64,000 nt of DNA from Dryocosmus kuriphilus (Eukaryota > Arthropoda > Insecta > Hymenoptera > Cynipidae). Each line of letters starts with the position of its first letter. The stretch's first letter is position 1. Below the pieces are notes generated by a model. That model made no database searches. It was given only the letters and a program-made list of their open reading frames with translations, and was not told where the DNA came from. The position numbers and the translations under genes are program-made. The stretch lies in contig CM076196.1 in the NCBI GenBank assembly GCA_038277395.1, positions 89,345,786 through 89,409,785 on the forward strand, in the 5' to 3' direction. Positions 49,310 to 59,333 of this stretch are shown here, in pieces.

Positions 49310-50297
49310 ATCTTCTTCTGATTGTAAAACAATATCTTTTATCTTTTCCGGGGTTTCAGGACCTTCAAACCATTTAAAAGTATACTCCCCAGCATCATTT
49401 AGAGTCCAGCCATAATTCGTCGGATCTAATTGTGTTGGATTGTTTTTATGTGCATTAATCCATAAATTAGCAACGTAAGCTGTTCTTAGAATATGCTGCT
49501 CCAATTCTCTTAAACAGGGCGGTAGATTAGATGCATCAAAAGATATATTACTTTTTTTTTTAATGCTTCCATATCATCAATCATGGCATAATTTTGTGTA
49601 AAAATTCGCAAAAGCGCTTCGTTCACGTTCTTAACACCCTTCAATCTATTTTTTATAGTTCCATACATCTCGCACACAAATTGTTCTATATATTCTTTAG
49701 CATCATCAATGAAAGTAGGATCTGCAACTTTCGTAAAAGCCTTTTGATATTTTTTGTTTGATTGTAAAATTTGAAATGGTTTCTTTTTGCCCTTTTTATA
49801 GAAAGCCGGCGTGAAATCGCTACCTGTGAAAGCGTGAAAAGCTGGTAACGCAGAACAAAGCTGATTTCCTAAAGCTTTATTAATTTCTGTGACATTAATG
49901 AATCTACAATTATTTCCCGTTCCGAATTGTAGCCAAATTATCATAGAGCTATCACATTTTGTTATGTTTGCTAGTATTATAACTAATATGTCCGTGTCAG
50001 CACATCTTATTACAACGTTTTTTTGACCTTCTAATTTATTTAAAAAAAGAGCGAACTTTGTATCTGCTTCGATATGTCCTTTACAGCCTAAATCTGATAT
50101 ATTAGCCCTATAAACTTTTCCATTTTCACTTATGTATTTGTGACAGGACCTGAAAGAAATATAAAGACGTTTTCCACCAATGTACTGAGCAATTTCTTCG
50201 CTACACCAGTGCTCTATTAAAAATGCCACGAATGATTCTTTAAAGTTTGTGTTTCTTAACTCGGCACTGAAATCTGGTGGACGATGTTGATTCGCAC
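49310..50297 (-). pseudogene. Transposon gene: XPG-I/FEN-like nuclease domain exon, frameshifted
   Basis: Acceptor TTTATTCATAG precedes 50,297. The exon begins GANQHRPPDF and runs through the catalytic half of an XPG/FEN-like fold: EADTK (the EAEA position of XPG-I), CADTDILV (the second acidic pair), then LPAFHAFTGSDFTPAF (the GCD position). These are roughly residues 54-58, 77-80 and 127-142 counted from 50,229. All expected acidic residues are present. After DMEALKK a run of T (A on the coding strand) near 49,549-49,560 shifts the frame. The next frame continues coherently (LPPCLRELEQHILRTAYVAN, then TNYGWTLND) to a donor at CAAG-GTATTT near 49,305. The fold is that of structure-specific DNA nucleases, here presumably the transposase catalytic domain. 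Confidence 0.75.
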
Positions 50298-50399
50298 CTA
50301 TGAATAAAAAATATAAGTTAAAATAATTGATCGTTAAGGCACAATCACACGCGCATACATATATATTCTCAAATTATAATTTATTATCTCTAATGCAGT

Positions 50400-50745
50400 A
50401 TTCTCTTAAAACATTCTGCCTGATAGAATGTTCGTTATCTTTTATAGATGGTTTCTTATATGTGTCGAAAATTAAATATACTTCTTGACATTCGGGAAAT
50501 AAGCTGGTAATAAGTTTAGCTATTTGCATAGAAATTTGGCCAAATGTTTGCGGAACTTGTGTAAAAGTGTGCAAGAGAAAAAAAACCATCTATTAAAACC
50601 ACATCTACATTATGAGGCTCACCATGATTTTCAACACTCCTTTGTAACAATTTAGTTAATACGGATTTGTCTGTTTTCATAATGCTTCCATCCAGATGGC
50701 ATAGTGGAAACGGAACTGGCGTTAAAGGGTACATCAATATATAAA
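50400..50745 (-). pseudogene. Transposon gene: XPG-N-like half of the nuclease, frameshifted
   Basis: Begins YPLTPVPFPLCHLDGS and continues to VDVVLIDGFFSLAHF, where a run of eight T/A bases near 50,576-50,584 shifts the frame. The continuation is FTQVPQTFGQISMQIAKL and then VYLIFDTYKKPSIKDNEHS. The last segment aligns with the FEN1 block VYVFDGKPP-K-ELAKR, and the first aspartate (LID) with the N-terminal metal-binding Asp of XPG nucleases. A (TTA)n microsatellite (50,749-50,778) abuts the 5' edge and no clear acceptor remains, so the splice site may have been disturbed. Confidence 0.65.
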
Positions 50746-50747
50746 AA

Positions 50748-50748
<1 letters not shown>

Positions 50749-50778
<30 letters not shown>
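50749..50778. repeat. (TTA)n microsatellite in an intron of the transposon gene
   Basis: About ten TTA units at the boundary between intron and exon. The rest of the intron (50,780-51,147) is AT-rich without features. Confidence 0.95.
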
Positions 50779-51147
50779 GAAAAAATTATATCTCAGACTT
50801 AAGGTGGGACAACCTAATTTGTCGAACACATTTCCTTCGTCGGATTTTTGTACCAAATTTTTGTATTTTTTTTATTGTTGTTATTGTATTTAGAATGAAA
50901 ACAAACATTTATAAAATTAATATGTTAAATCATCCTGAAAAATAATGTATTGCGATAAAGAAAACATTTTTATTAATTTTTTTAATGACTGTTATTACTG
51001 TGTGTATACTGATATAAGCAAAGATTTATTTAATTCTTGAAGAAATAAACGCAATCCTAAGGATGCTATTTTCATAAATATAAATTGTTTTTAGGGAATC
51101 ATATATTAAAGATATATATTCATAAAGTGCAGAGAAATATTCATTAC

Positions 51148-51976
51148 CTTTTCAATATCAATATTTTCTTCCAACGAGATAGCAAACAATCTTCCAAATA
51201 AATCTCGTTGTAACTTCACCTCTTGCACTTTTCCATCATGTTTTATTTTTCTTCTCTTTATTGTACTTTCGAAATTGAGTATTCGATTCTTTTTTAATGC
51301 ACATGAACTGAAATTGTTTTGATCATCAGCACAACGATTGATGAATTCTTTTCGGTTGTCTTGTCCAATCTTTTCAACGTTGAGAAGAAAATTTTCTACT
51401 TCTATAGGAACCGCTTCTCCGGTTGATATCTTTAGTAACAAATGTGTCGGATTTTCTGAGCAAAATGGATTAATTCTATTGTTTAAACTATTGATGAATT
51501 TATCAATATGTTGTTTGCTTTGGTCAATTCTGTTTTTTACGAGATCATTACTAATGTCTTGTTTGGATGTTAAGCCGCATTCAGTGAGTATGTGTGAAGT
51601 TAATGTGCATCTTAATGCATGATTAAGACTCCACCTTTGTCGAGCAGCAATTGAATTGCTTAAATGTGCAATACCTGTTAATTTTCTACCAGACTCAGCA
51701 TTAATAATCTGCTCTAAGGTAAGGTCAACGGGTATCCTGGAAAACGGTTTGCCACTTCTTTTAATTCCAATCAACAGCTGATCCTTAAGACCTGGATGTG
51801 TCTCATCGATCTTCAATAAAGTATCATGATAAAAAGTCAGCCAACGCGCATAATTAATGTGATTAAATGTGAAAAATAGATTTGCTATTTTTGGTATAAT
51901 GTACATGTACAGTTCAAAATTATTCATCCTTATACTCCGCTCAAAAATTAAATAATATTTTATTAGTGTTATGTAT
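51148..51976 (-). pseudogene. Transposon gene: central conserved domain (NYARW segment)
   Basis: An open frame starting at the MITE border, with NNFELYMYIIPKIANLFF, then FNHINYARWLTFYHDTL, LDLTLEQIINAESG-like, and a basic end (STIKRRKIKHDGKV). A donor GAAAAG-GTAATG at 51,148 ends the exon after the FGRLFAISLEENIDIEK block, so the remaining codons of the open frame are intron. The NYARW and LEQ blocks recur in large uncharacterised invertebrate proteins that also carry the EADTK and HAFTG motifs, in the same order (family knowledge from memory). Their role is unknown. Upstream continuity with the 52-53.7 kb exon is broken only by the MITE. Confidence 0.7.
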
Positions 51977-52130
51977 ATGTTACGGTTAAAGTGATGAATC
52001 CGGTCATTGTAGACAATAACCGGTCAAAGTGAAGAATATCAGTTGGAAAGGGGGTTGGAAAGGGGGTCGATTCTTCACTTTGACCGGTTATTGTCTACAA
52101 TGACCGGTTCATCACTCTAACCGTAGCATA
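51977..52130. mobile_element. 154-bp MITE inside the transposon gene
   Basis: Arms 51,977-52,037 and 52,070-52,130 are inverted copies with few differences (TACGGTTAAAGTGATGAA against TTCATCACTCTAACCGTA). The spacer has two tandem GTTGGAAAGGGGG units. It interrupts the gene between GKTARFYGIY and the NNFELYMYII segment. The final residues of the upstream open frame (ATVRVMNRSL) come from the MITE. The target duplication is probably TA but cannot be fixed because the flanks are TATATG-rich. Confidence 0.85.
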
Positions 52131-53730
52131 TATACCGTAAAATCTTGCTGTTTTACCATAATATCCACGCACTACTTCTTGATGGAAATCTTGAAATTTG
52201 TCGATCAAATTGTTAACCTTAGCATCGTTTATGTTCATATTTTCTAATCGATTATTTTGCAAATAGTTTAAGTAATCTTTAATGTCGTTATTAATAATAA
52301 CATTTTTTTGCTCTAAGAAAAATTGAAATTCCATCATTTCCAAACATAATGCGGTTAAAACATGTAATCTTTTACAGCGGCTAAAATGTTTTCCACTAAG
52401 AAAACTAGACTCCGATCCGCAGCCAAGCAGTTCTGCTTCAATAAAAATCGTTGTTAAGCCACTTCCATTTATTAGTGAGCCTATAGCTTTGAAAAATGCC
52501 ATTTCGATATGAAATCCACCGAGATGAATGAAAAGGTTTTTGAATTCTTGCTTTTCCGTGCTTTTAATAGGCATAGCTATTTTGGCGATGCCTAAGTCGT
52601 ATGTGACTTGAGCATATTTTTCCTTACATTCCTCTGAAATTTTAACTGCTCGTCTCATTGTTTCAATTACAACGGCTTTATCGGTTGGTGATTTATTAAT
52701 AGGGGTTAGGTATGATACTTTCTGCTTTGTGCTATTATCTGTAATAATTTTGGAATTAAATCCTACCCACATAGGCGTTCTTATTTTTAAAAAATGCGAC
52801 AACATCCACAGTATATCAATTTTGTTAGTTTTAAGTAAATCATCTGGAATAGTATAGCTTTCATGGAAAGTATAAGGTAGCATAGTATCAATTAATTTCG
52901 GTTTTTTCGAATATGACGTAACGTCGAGTAAGATACCTTTAAAAGTTCGTCTTCTTATTTTAGAACTAACATTTGCATTTATGCTATTAGCAGTGTCATG
53001 GCTGTTCGAAGATTGATCCATAATATCATCTACTTCGAGATTATTCGATTCAGAGTCTGAATCAGCTACTGAAATTTCTGATGAAGCAGAAATGTTTTGT
53101 ACTGCTATACCAACTGTGTCATTCATAGTTATTTTTCCTTTACGACTTTCGACGAAACGATGAAAATTATCAAAAGCTGTTCCAGTCTGCATTCCTTCTT
53201 TTAATATCATATCTGATGCAGCAAGTTGAGGATTTTGTATTATGGAGTAGGTAGCTTCCGTTTCTAAGCCTTCAATAATGTCGTAGCTGCATATATGCCC
53301 AAATTTGTGAAGAATCTTTATAACTTTTTTACTATTTGTTAGAGACTTTACTGTACTTGCAAGTGTTATGTGTTTAGATGGCTTGACTAAACCGTTTGTG
53401 ACCGCGTACACAACATCCGAAGCAAATGAACTAACAAGTCTAGCAGTACGATCATTTTTTCTACGCCTATAATTAAATGCAGCAAGTAATGTCGTGTAAA
53501 AAGAAGTTAAATGTGATGGCATTTCGCACTCTCCTTTAACTAAATCAATTGCAGTAATGTTATTGCCTATCGTTCTTGGTTTTACATTTAATATTTCTTT
53601 TCTGAGAATTAGGGCTGCTCTCAGAAGGATATCAGCCTCTGATATATCCTTCATGTTAACAGCAATGTTAGACTTGGCTGGTATAATAATCTTTGGAACA
53701 TTTGGTTTCTTAATTATTTTAATTTCTTTT
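52131..53730 (-). pseudogene. Transposon gene: large central exon
   Basis: About 510 codons in one frame, the longest open frame in the window. It includes VKPRTIGNNITAIDL, LPSHL-like, ASDVVYAVTNGLVKPSKHI, TNSKKVIKILHKFGHICSYD, a Ser/Asp-rich linker (SDSESNNLEVDD), PMWVGFNSKI, HLGGFHIEMAF, GSGLTTIFIEAELLGCGS-like and GYYGKTARFYGIY. These blocks match, from memory, a family of large invertebrate proteins of unknown function that pair them with the nuclease motifs downstream. The first codons before MKDISEAD (KPNVPKIIIPAKSNIAVN) are open too, but a frameshift in an A-rich run near 53,735 separates them from the preceding piece. The role is likely DNA binding or structural, by inference. Confidence 0.75.
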
Positions 53731-54015
53731 TTAAAGTTTTTTTAATAATCTTGCAGGTATTTTTTTCACAGTGAAAAATATCCTTATTAATGCTATCGTC
53801 TTGGTATGACTCTACAAGAAAGTCTTTGAAAAGATCGAGGATAAATTGTACATAACAAAAACTTGCTCTTTGAGTATAACAAATTCTTGTACAAAAATGC
53901 AAAGTTTCTTGAAAGCTGTTTTATAATGATCGCGAGAATTGTGCCATTCGTTTTTATTTACTTTACTTTTAGATACACATGTAATATCATAGTGATTCTT
54001 GCAATATCTGTGATA
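53731..54015 (-). pseudogene. Transposon gene: segment between mariner and large exon, two frames
   Basis: On the minus strand YHRYCKNHYDITC and KKLCIFVQEFVILKEQVFV are open in one frame. Near 53,845 the coherent reading passes to a second frame (VQFILDLFKDFLVESYQDD), and near 53,735 to a third. The CKNHYDITC block looks like the end of a zinc-binding motif begun before the mariner insertion. Frame changes show the gene has decayed. Confidence 0.6.
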
Positions 54016-54490
54016 AGAAATGGGAGTGTATGGGAAAAACAAGTGTTCGAGTGGTTTTCCTCGTCCTCGTTTTAAAAGTGGGGAAATGTCAATTGACGAT
54101 CAACCTCGCTCTGGACGTCCTTCGACGGCCCGAGCCGACGAAAATGTTGAAAAAATTCGTGAAATCATCCTGGAAGATCTACCTGGGAAGTCTTGAAAAG
54201 ATTGCGCAACAGTTTACGATCATGGTCTTTCTGTGCGCCGAACCAAAAATAGCATGGCCACTGTTTCCTCACCCACCCTATTCACCCGATTTAGCCCCCT
54301 GTGACTTTTTTTATTCCCCCGAATGAAAAGGGACATGAAAGGAAAGCGTTTTGCGGACGTAGCTGAAGTGAAGGAAAAAACGACGGAGGCGCTGTCAAGC
54401 ATCACAAAAGAGGAATTTAAAAAATGTTTCGAACAATGGAATAAAAGATTAGTAAGTGTATTGTCTCCAATGCAGATTGATACTATTTAA
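54016..54490 (+). mobile_element. mariner (Tc1/mariner) transposase fragment, nested in the transposon gene
   Basis: Plus-strand translation gives mariner signatures in several frames: VFEWFS followed by SIDDQPRSGRPST and ENVEKIREIILED in the N-terminal DNA-binding part, then HPPYSPDLAPCDFF (the YSPDLAPxDxF motif with the last catalytic Asp) and FKKCFEQWNKRL at the C-terminus. About half the transposase, including the first two catalytic aspartates, is deleted between 54,230 and 54,260. There are stops and frameshifts. Terminal repeats are not recognisable. Opposite in orientation to the host gene. Confidence 0.85.
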
Positions 54491-54721
54491 TAACTGTATC
54501 GTATATCGTTCCACTTTGTTGCATGATCCACAATTTTCTCAAATGTATTATAATTATCGGTGCGACTGATAGGTGAATATCTACCTTGCACTCTTCTGTA
54601 TATTTTATGACAAAAAATACAGCGTACACTTTCAGCACTTTCTACATTGCCACTTGGAACGTTATTTGCATCTATTACTGTAACAGGATTTTCATCAATC
54701 ACTGCTAAACCACTTAAATCC
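54491..54721 (-). pseudogene. Transposon gene: second zinc-motif exon
   Basis: Acceptor AATTATTTCAG ends before 54,721. The exon encodes DLSGLAVIDENPVTVID, then CIFCHK, a basic RRVQGRYSPI stretch and FEKIVDHATKWNDIRYS, where the mariner fragment begins. CIFC, with the Cys/His pairs beyond the mariner (YHRYC), would make a zinc-binding unit. Pairing across the insertion is inferred from family layout. Confidence 0.65.
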
Positions 54722-54786
54722 CTGAAATAATTTAATATCATTGAAAAATGAAAACGAAACAATATTTTAAAATGTACTTTAAACAT

Positions 54787-55744
54787 GAATTTTAAGCATG
54801 ATTTATTTTTAAAATTTATTAAAAAATTGAGTTGATATAAAGAATCGCAATTCGTGAAATAATATACATTTTAGTTCCAGGAAAAGCATAATTATATAAG
54901 ATTAATGAAATAAATATTATGTAAAAAATCCGGTGTTTGTAAAAATTCATAGCAAAAATGTATCAAAAAGATACTAGTACACTAATAGAATTTATAAACG
55001 CCAAGCTGTCTACATCAATGGAATTGAACAAAAATATATTTCGATAAAACGTTTTTTAACCATTGTATTATTATATACATATACATTATTTTAATGCTAT
55101 AATGAATATGTAATGTCAATTCGGTAACATTACTATACTTATCAACAACATTAAGATACTGTTAATTTTAATTTTAATCTATGTTCTTTTATGCTGCTGT
55201 TATTAGTTAAGAACAATATTTATTGTTACCACATTATTTCGTTGTAATGTTGTAATGTTTGGGTTTGGATTTTATTACGAGATAACAGACAAAGCCGGAT
55301 CTAATCCGTCATGAAACTGAAAGTAATAGTACTCATTGTCTCCATTACCAGGAAAAGCCGGATAGAGCCATATGGTTGGCGAATATATGTATGAACTTGA
55401 AGTGTACAAAAACCGGAAAAAACGCATAAGAAACAAGTACGTCTTTAATACGATTTGTTATCGGTTTCTATCCAACATTTTAAGCAGGGTATACTTACAC
55501 TTCTGTCGCACTCTAAGGATGCGTGCAATCATTATTTGTGAGATGTAATTGTATCGATCAAAAAACATTTAAAAAACCATTATTTAGAAAAAAGAAAAAT
55601 GTAGCCAATTTAATACTATATTTCAAGTCCAGAATTTATATTTCTGATCTACAAATATCACTTATTAGTATCATGAATGGTGTACTTACTCAGATGAAGT
55701 TTCAGTCTCGGTTGAAATATTTCTATATTTGGACTTTAAGCACT
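54787..55744. other. Intron-like AT-rich sequence of the transposon gene
   Basis: No conserved motif is seen. Probably an intron between the first and second zinc-motif exons. A plus-strand open frame at 55,523-55,783 is AT-rich and overlaps the first exon in antisense, so it is not called. Confidence 0.5.
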
Positions 55745-55957
55745 AAAATTGCTGTAGCAAGGCCTTGTGTGATACCCAATTAAAGAATTATAAATTTTCG
55801 GTAGTGAAATCTCCTGATACTGCAACTTTGCTTTTTTCCTCATATCTGCAGATTTTTTACACTTTTCCAATGTCTCTAATTTAAAGGGACGCACATTGCC
55901 TGGTTTTCCACATAAAAAACACTTTGCATCAGATGTCCCTTCTTTCTCCGGCTCCAT
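55745..55957 (-). CDS. Transposon gene: first exon, N-terminal zinc finger
   Basis: ATG at 55,957 opens MEPEKEGTSDAKCFLCGK, a CFLC pair, then LETLEKCKKSADMRKKAK, and ends with GYHTRPCYSNF. The CxxC ... HxxxC arrangement is the usual N-terminal zinc-binding domain of the family. ATG 55,957 is preferred to the upstream in-frame ATG at 56,005 because the family begins close to the CxxC. The donor is near 55,745 (TTTTA-GTGCTT), of weak quality. Presumably the DNA-binding N-terminus that recognises the terminal repeats. Confidence 0.65.
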
Positions 55958-56184
55958 GATCGATACACAACAATCACGCAATCTCACACTTATTATTTTA
56001 TTCAATAACCCATGAGTACGGCTTCAAAAGACTGCTCTATCGAAGTGAGAAGATCGAGAGTTTGGTGAAAACTGTCGTCAGTTTCCTGCACAGTTTTCAT
56101 CAGAATCTTACTACGATCAAGGTATTATTATTTATTTTCATTTTCGGTAAATCATATCTCTTCTGATAACATTTTATAACCTCT

Positions 56185-56311
56185 ATACTATCAAGTAAGC
56201 GATACAAGCATTGCTAACGTCGATTATGAAGAAAGGGATAATAAAGAAAGTCATATAGATGACATCGTTGTTGCAAGTGTGGATAAGGAAGAAAATTAAT
56301 GTATGCAGAAA
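56185..56311 (+). pseudogene. Inverted partial copy of the transposon's last exon
   Basis: The plus strand here reads SDTSIANVDYEERDNKESH and then VASVDKEEN with a stop, clearly the acidic tail encoded at 48,860-48,970 on the minus strand. The right end of the element is therefore a longer inverted duplicate of its left end, including part of the gene. Between this copy and 56,828 the symmetry is weak. Confidence 0.8.
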
Positions 56312-56827
56312 AAAAAATCTTTGGTTTCTGACAAATTTTTTTTACGTTCAGGAAGTTAAGACAATCCTTCTACATTTGTAATTACAGCTAAATTTACCCC
56401 TCAAATAAATAAAATATTCTAAAGCCTTTATATGTAACATGAGAATTTTTTTTTGATATTTAAAAGCATTTTGTTATAAAAATGCAGTAGGAAAAAAATG
56501 GACAAGTGAAAGGAATCAAAATTGGAAACAAAAAATTTCAATAATTCAAAATTTTCAACTTTCCTTCGTTTGACTTATCAATTTTTTTCTATTGGATTAT
56601 TATAACAAGGATGCTGTTCAATAGGTACTGAAAATAATTCTTCTGTTATATAAAAAGGTAATTATCTCGTAAGGACCTACTTTTTAAAATGTGTCTAAAC
56701 TAGGAGAGATACAATAAAAATAGAAGAGAGTAAAATTGTTCATCTCAAAAAAATCCACAAATTTTGTTTTAACCATTTTTTGATTAAGCGTACGGTTTTG
56801 CTTTTAATGCATAAAAATGATAAAAAC

Positions 56828-57537
56828 CATAATTTTGGAATTTAATGCCACTTGTACTTGTTTAATGCGTCTGCCTCTGGATGTTTTATTTAAAAGATAT
56901 CTACATATGTAAAAAATAACAATGGCATACTGTAAAAAATGGGACAAAAAATATTTTCTTTTTTTACACGTTTCACAGAGTATGCCAACAACTTCAACTA
57001 TTCAAATTAGTATGCCAATAGTTGCAAATAAGATATTTTTTATAGAATTTTTAATTAATTCAAGAAGCATACTGTAAAAAATTGGCCAGAGTTCGTATAA
57101 AAATGTACAATTTAAATTTTACATAATACACTCTTAAACACGTGCAAACAGTATGGCTTGGAAAATTTTGTTAACTTTTTGGTACAACTATTCTAATTTC
57201 TGCTTGGCATACTGTTAAAAATAGATTTTAGTTGGACGATTTTTGAACAATTTTGTTCGCGCATGCATTACCCTTGTACTTGCTAAAACAGTATGCCAAT
57301 AAACTTTTCGTGAATTCTGGACTTGTTTTTTACGTGGAAATTAGTTGGCAGCCTGTAAAAAATTAACCAGAGAAACCTTTTTTCTTCACAAACTAAAATT
57401 CGTTTTTCAGTACGACGTACCACAGTGCAAGTAATTTAGTTTGTATATTTCTAGTTCTTAGGGGTGCCAGAATGTCTGGTATGAGAGGCATACTGTAAAA
57501 AATTGGTCCATTTTTTCTGTCACGGTCGCCCGGTCTA
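56828..57537 (-). repeat. Right terminal inverted repeat with subterminal motif array
   Basis: The inverted partner of 47,710-48,420. The subterminal motif appears as GGCATACTGTAAAAAATTGG and variants at 56,932, 57,067, 57,207, 57,350 and 57,488. The outermost 200 bases are nearly identical to the left tip, whereas the inner part has indels. Confidence 0.9.
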
Positions 57538-57657
57538 ATTTGTCTATTGAAAATATCAAGAAAACAAAAAAATATTATTAAAAAGACACTCAAGCGCTAT
57601 GCACCTTTATTGCATCTAAATATTGGAGGTATAACCAATTTATTCCTCAATATGTAA
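57538..57657 (+). pseudogene. Interrupted reading frame, right part
   Basis: After the second ATT, the frame from 57,541 gives CLLKISRKQKNIIKKTLKR and then LLHLNIGGITNLFLN, with TAA at 57,655-57,657. It is in frame with the left part ending at 47,709 when one ATT is kept. The function is unknown. Confidence 0.45.
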
Positions 57658-58631
57658 AGAAATTTCTAAACCCTAAATCCAAAGATTATCATGATATAAA
57701 AAAATTTGATTTGAGAGTTTAATATGCAAAGCTGAAGTGGCTGTGAAATCCGAGAAAACAACTTTCCCGTTATTCTTTGTCTTTAAGAGAGAATATGTTT
57801 TCCTAACAACCCTGAATAAAAAGTTCTATATGGGTAGTTTGCCTTTATATAACAGCCTCCCGTGGTTAAGATGCCCGCGGTTATTTTTTTAAAATCTGGA
57901 AACATTCAGCAATTAATTTAACAGCAAATTAAATCAAATTAAAGAAAGGAGGAAAACAAAGAATTTTTTTTGCACAAATTACTTTTCAGTGACAGAAAAT
58001 ATAATTATCTCAATATTGTTCAAAATTTGGTTTACTCTATTTTGTTTACTTCTCCTTATGGTTTTTCAAATCCATATTAGTAATAATTTACTTGAAAAAA
58101 CAACTTTTACATAAAAAAATTATTATTATTAATAAAAAGAAAATAGCAATTGAGTTTTAGTGTAGTAAGTAATCTTGGATATAAATCTACTTCCTAAGTC
58201 TTGTAATTTGCTATTGTTTATGAATAAATGTATCACTATTAATAAAAAGAAGAAATATGGATTTTTTAGGCACCCTACTAACCTTGCAAAATCTCTCGTT
58301 CTTCATCGCAAATCCTGCAAGTCTATATCTTGACTACAGTCTTGATTGATTGCATGCCGCAATTTCGAGTTTTCTTAAACAACTGTTTATCAAGTAACGA
58401 GAGGGCCACGTATATTGGAGCAAGTTTGATGATAATGAGCTGAAAGTTTCGCGTAGAGAGAACATCGCGGCGCGGGAAAGCGCATCCTAGCAGGCGAGGA
58501 ATGAAGGCGAGAACTACAAAGTAGAGACGTGAGTATAGGTAAAGAGCACGAGACAACTTTGCGGTCGCAATATTTGCGAGTGTCGGAACGCTGAGCTGAA
58601 GAGCGGTAAATAATATTAGCGGGCGACAAAC
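57658..58631. other. Unassigned AT-rich DNA, probable intron
   Basis: Lies just 3' (minus strand) of the donor at 58,631. The open frame continuing past that donor is read-through without domain. Nothing else is recognised. Confidence 0.45.
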
Positions 58632-59333
58632 CTTGAGCTTGCAGGCGATGGTGCTTTTCTCAGGGAAAACAGGAGGGGGGATGTTTTGGTAAATGTGTTC
58701 AATGGGATTGGTTTTTCTCGTTCTGGGTGCCGGAATTGGAGGAATCGTCGTCGATGTCGTCGTCGTCATCTTCCTCGTTGACTTGATCGCCTCCGAATTG
58801 ATTTGTTCTGAGCTAATTCTTTGCAAATTGCAACTCTCGGAATTGGTTCGTTCCGATTTGACAGTTTCCGTTCTGATAGTTTCAGTCTTGATTATTTCTG
58901 ACTTGATTGTCTCTCGAGATGATCGAGTCAGCGTTGACGTTGGGGTGCATTCGCCAGACCTGACTGAAGTAGCAATTGTGCTCGTGCTGCCATTTTTGTG
59001 TGGACAGCTTTTGTAAATTGGAATGGCATACACCTGAAAGTTACGATGAGCAGCCTCGTGCTTCCGGCAAAGCCTTAGCGAGTAGAATTGAGAGTGCCGG
59101 TGTTTCCTGCGACGAGGTTTCAGGGTGTTGTATTTCAGTTCGGGAGAGTTGCTCCGAGGCATATTATGAACGCTGTAGTGCGGACCCAGGTGACTTCTCG
59201 TGGATTCGTAGCCGGAACTGCCCCCGCAGAGGCTGGTCGTTCTGCTTAACGGCCGCGAGGAACACGGCGAGGTTGTGGTTGAATGCAACGTGCCATGCAA
59301 AGCCGAAACTTGGGCAAACTTAGAGGAAACCAA
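58632..59333 (-). CDS. Internal coding exon, Ser/Thr-rich with SH3- and SH2-ligand-like motifs
   Basis: The minus-strand acceptor TGTTTGTTTTAG ends before 59,333 and the donor AAG-GTTTGT follows 58,632. The exon is 702 bases, phase 0 at both ends, all 234 codons open. The peptide is Ser/Thr-rich (SSRPLSRTTSLCGGSSGYES), then basic (LKPRRRKHRHSQFYSLRL). It carries a run of repeated TIKSEIIKTETIRTETVKSE-like units and a proline-rich PPIPAPRTRK segment followed by HIYQNIPPPVFPE. YQN fits a Grb2-type SH2 ligand and PPIPAPR an SH3 ligand, as in intracellular tails or scaffold proteins (inference). There is no signal peptide or membrane segment. I do not recognise the gene. Confidence 0.75.

Larger units (their letters stand above)
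47710..57537. mobile_element. 9.8-kb DNA transposon with XPG/FEN-like nuclease gene (Academ-like)
   Basis: The ends are exact inverted copies (TAGACCGGGCGACCGTGAC at left, its complement at right), flanked by ATT on both sides (47,707-47,709 and 57,538-57,540), a probable 3-bp target duplication. The inverted repeats are long and carry many copies of CCAATTTTTTACAGTATGCC, a subterminal repeat likely bound by the transposase. Inside, a spliced minus-strand gene encodes zinc fingers and an XPG/FEN-like nuclease. No helicase, DDE or RT domain is seen. XPG-type nucleases plus 3-4-bp duplications are known for the Academ superfamily, so I place it there tentatively. This copy is dead: a mariner fragment, a MITE and several frameshifts interrupt the gene. 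Confidence 0.8.

Noticed and set aside
53557..54075. Plus-strand open frames overlapping the transposon gene
   Set aside because: They are antisense shadows of the minus-strand gene, except for the mariner portion after about 54,016.
47710..57537. Assignment as a Polinton/Maverick element
   Set aside because: No DNA polymerase B, integrase, ATPase or capsid motif is present, and the probable duplication is 3 bp rather than 6 bp.
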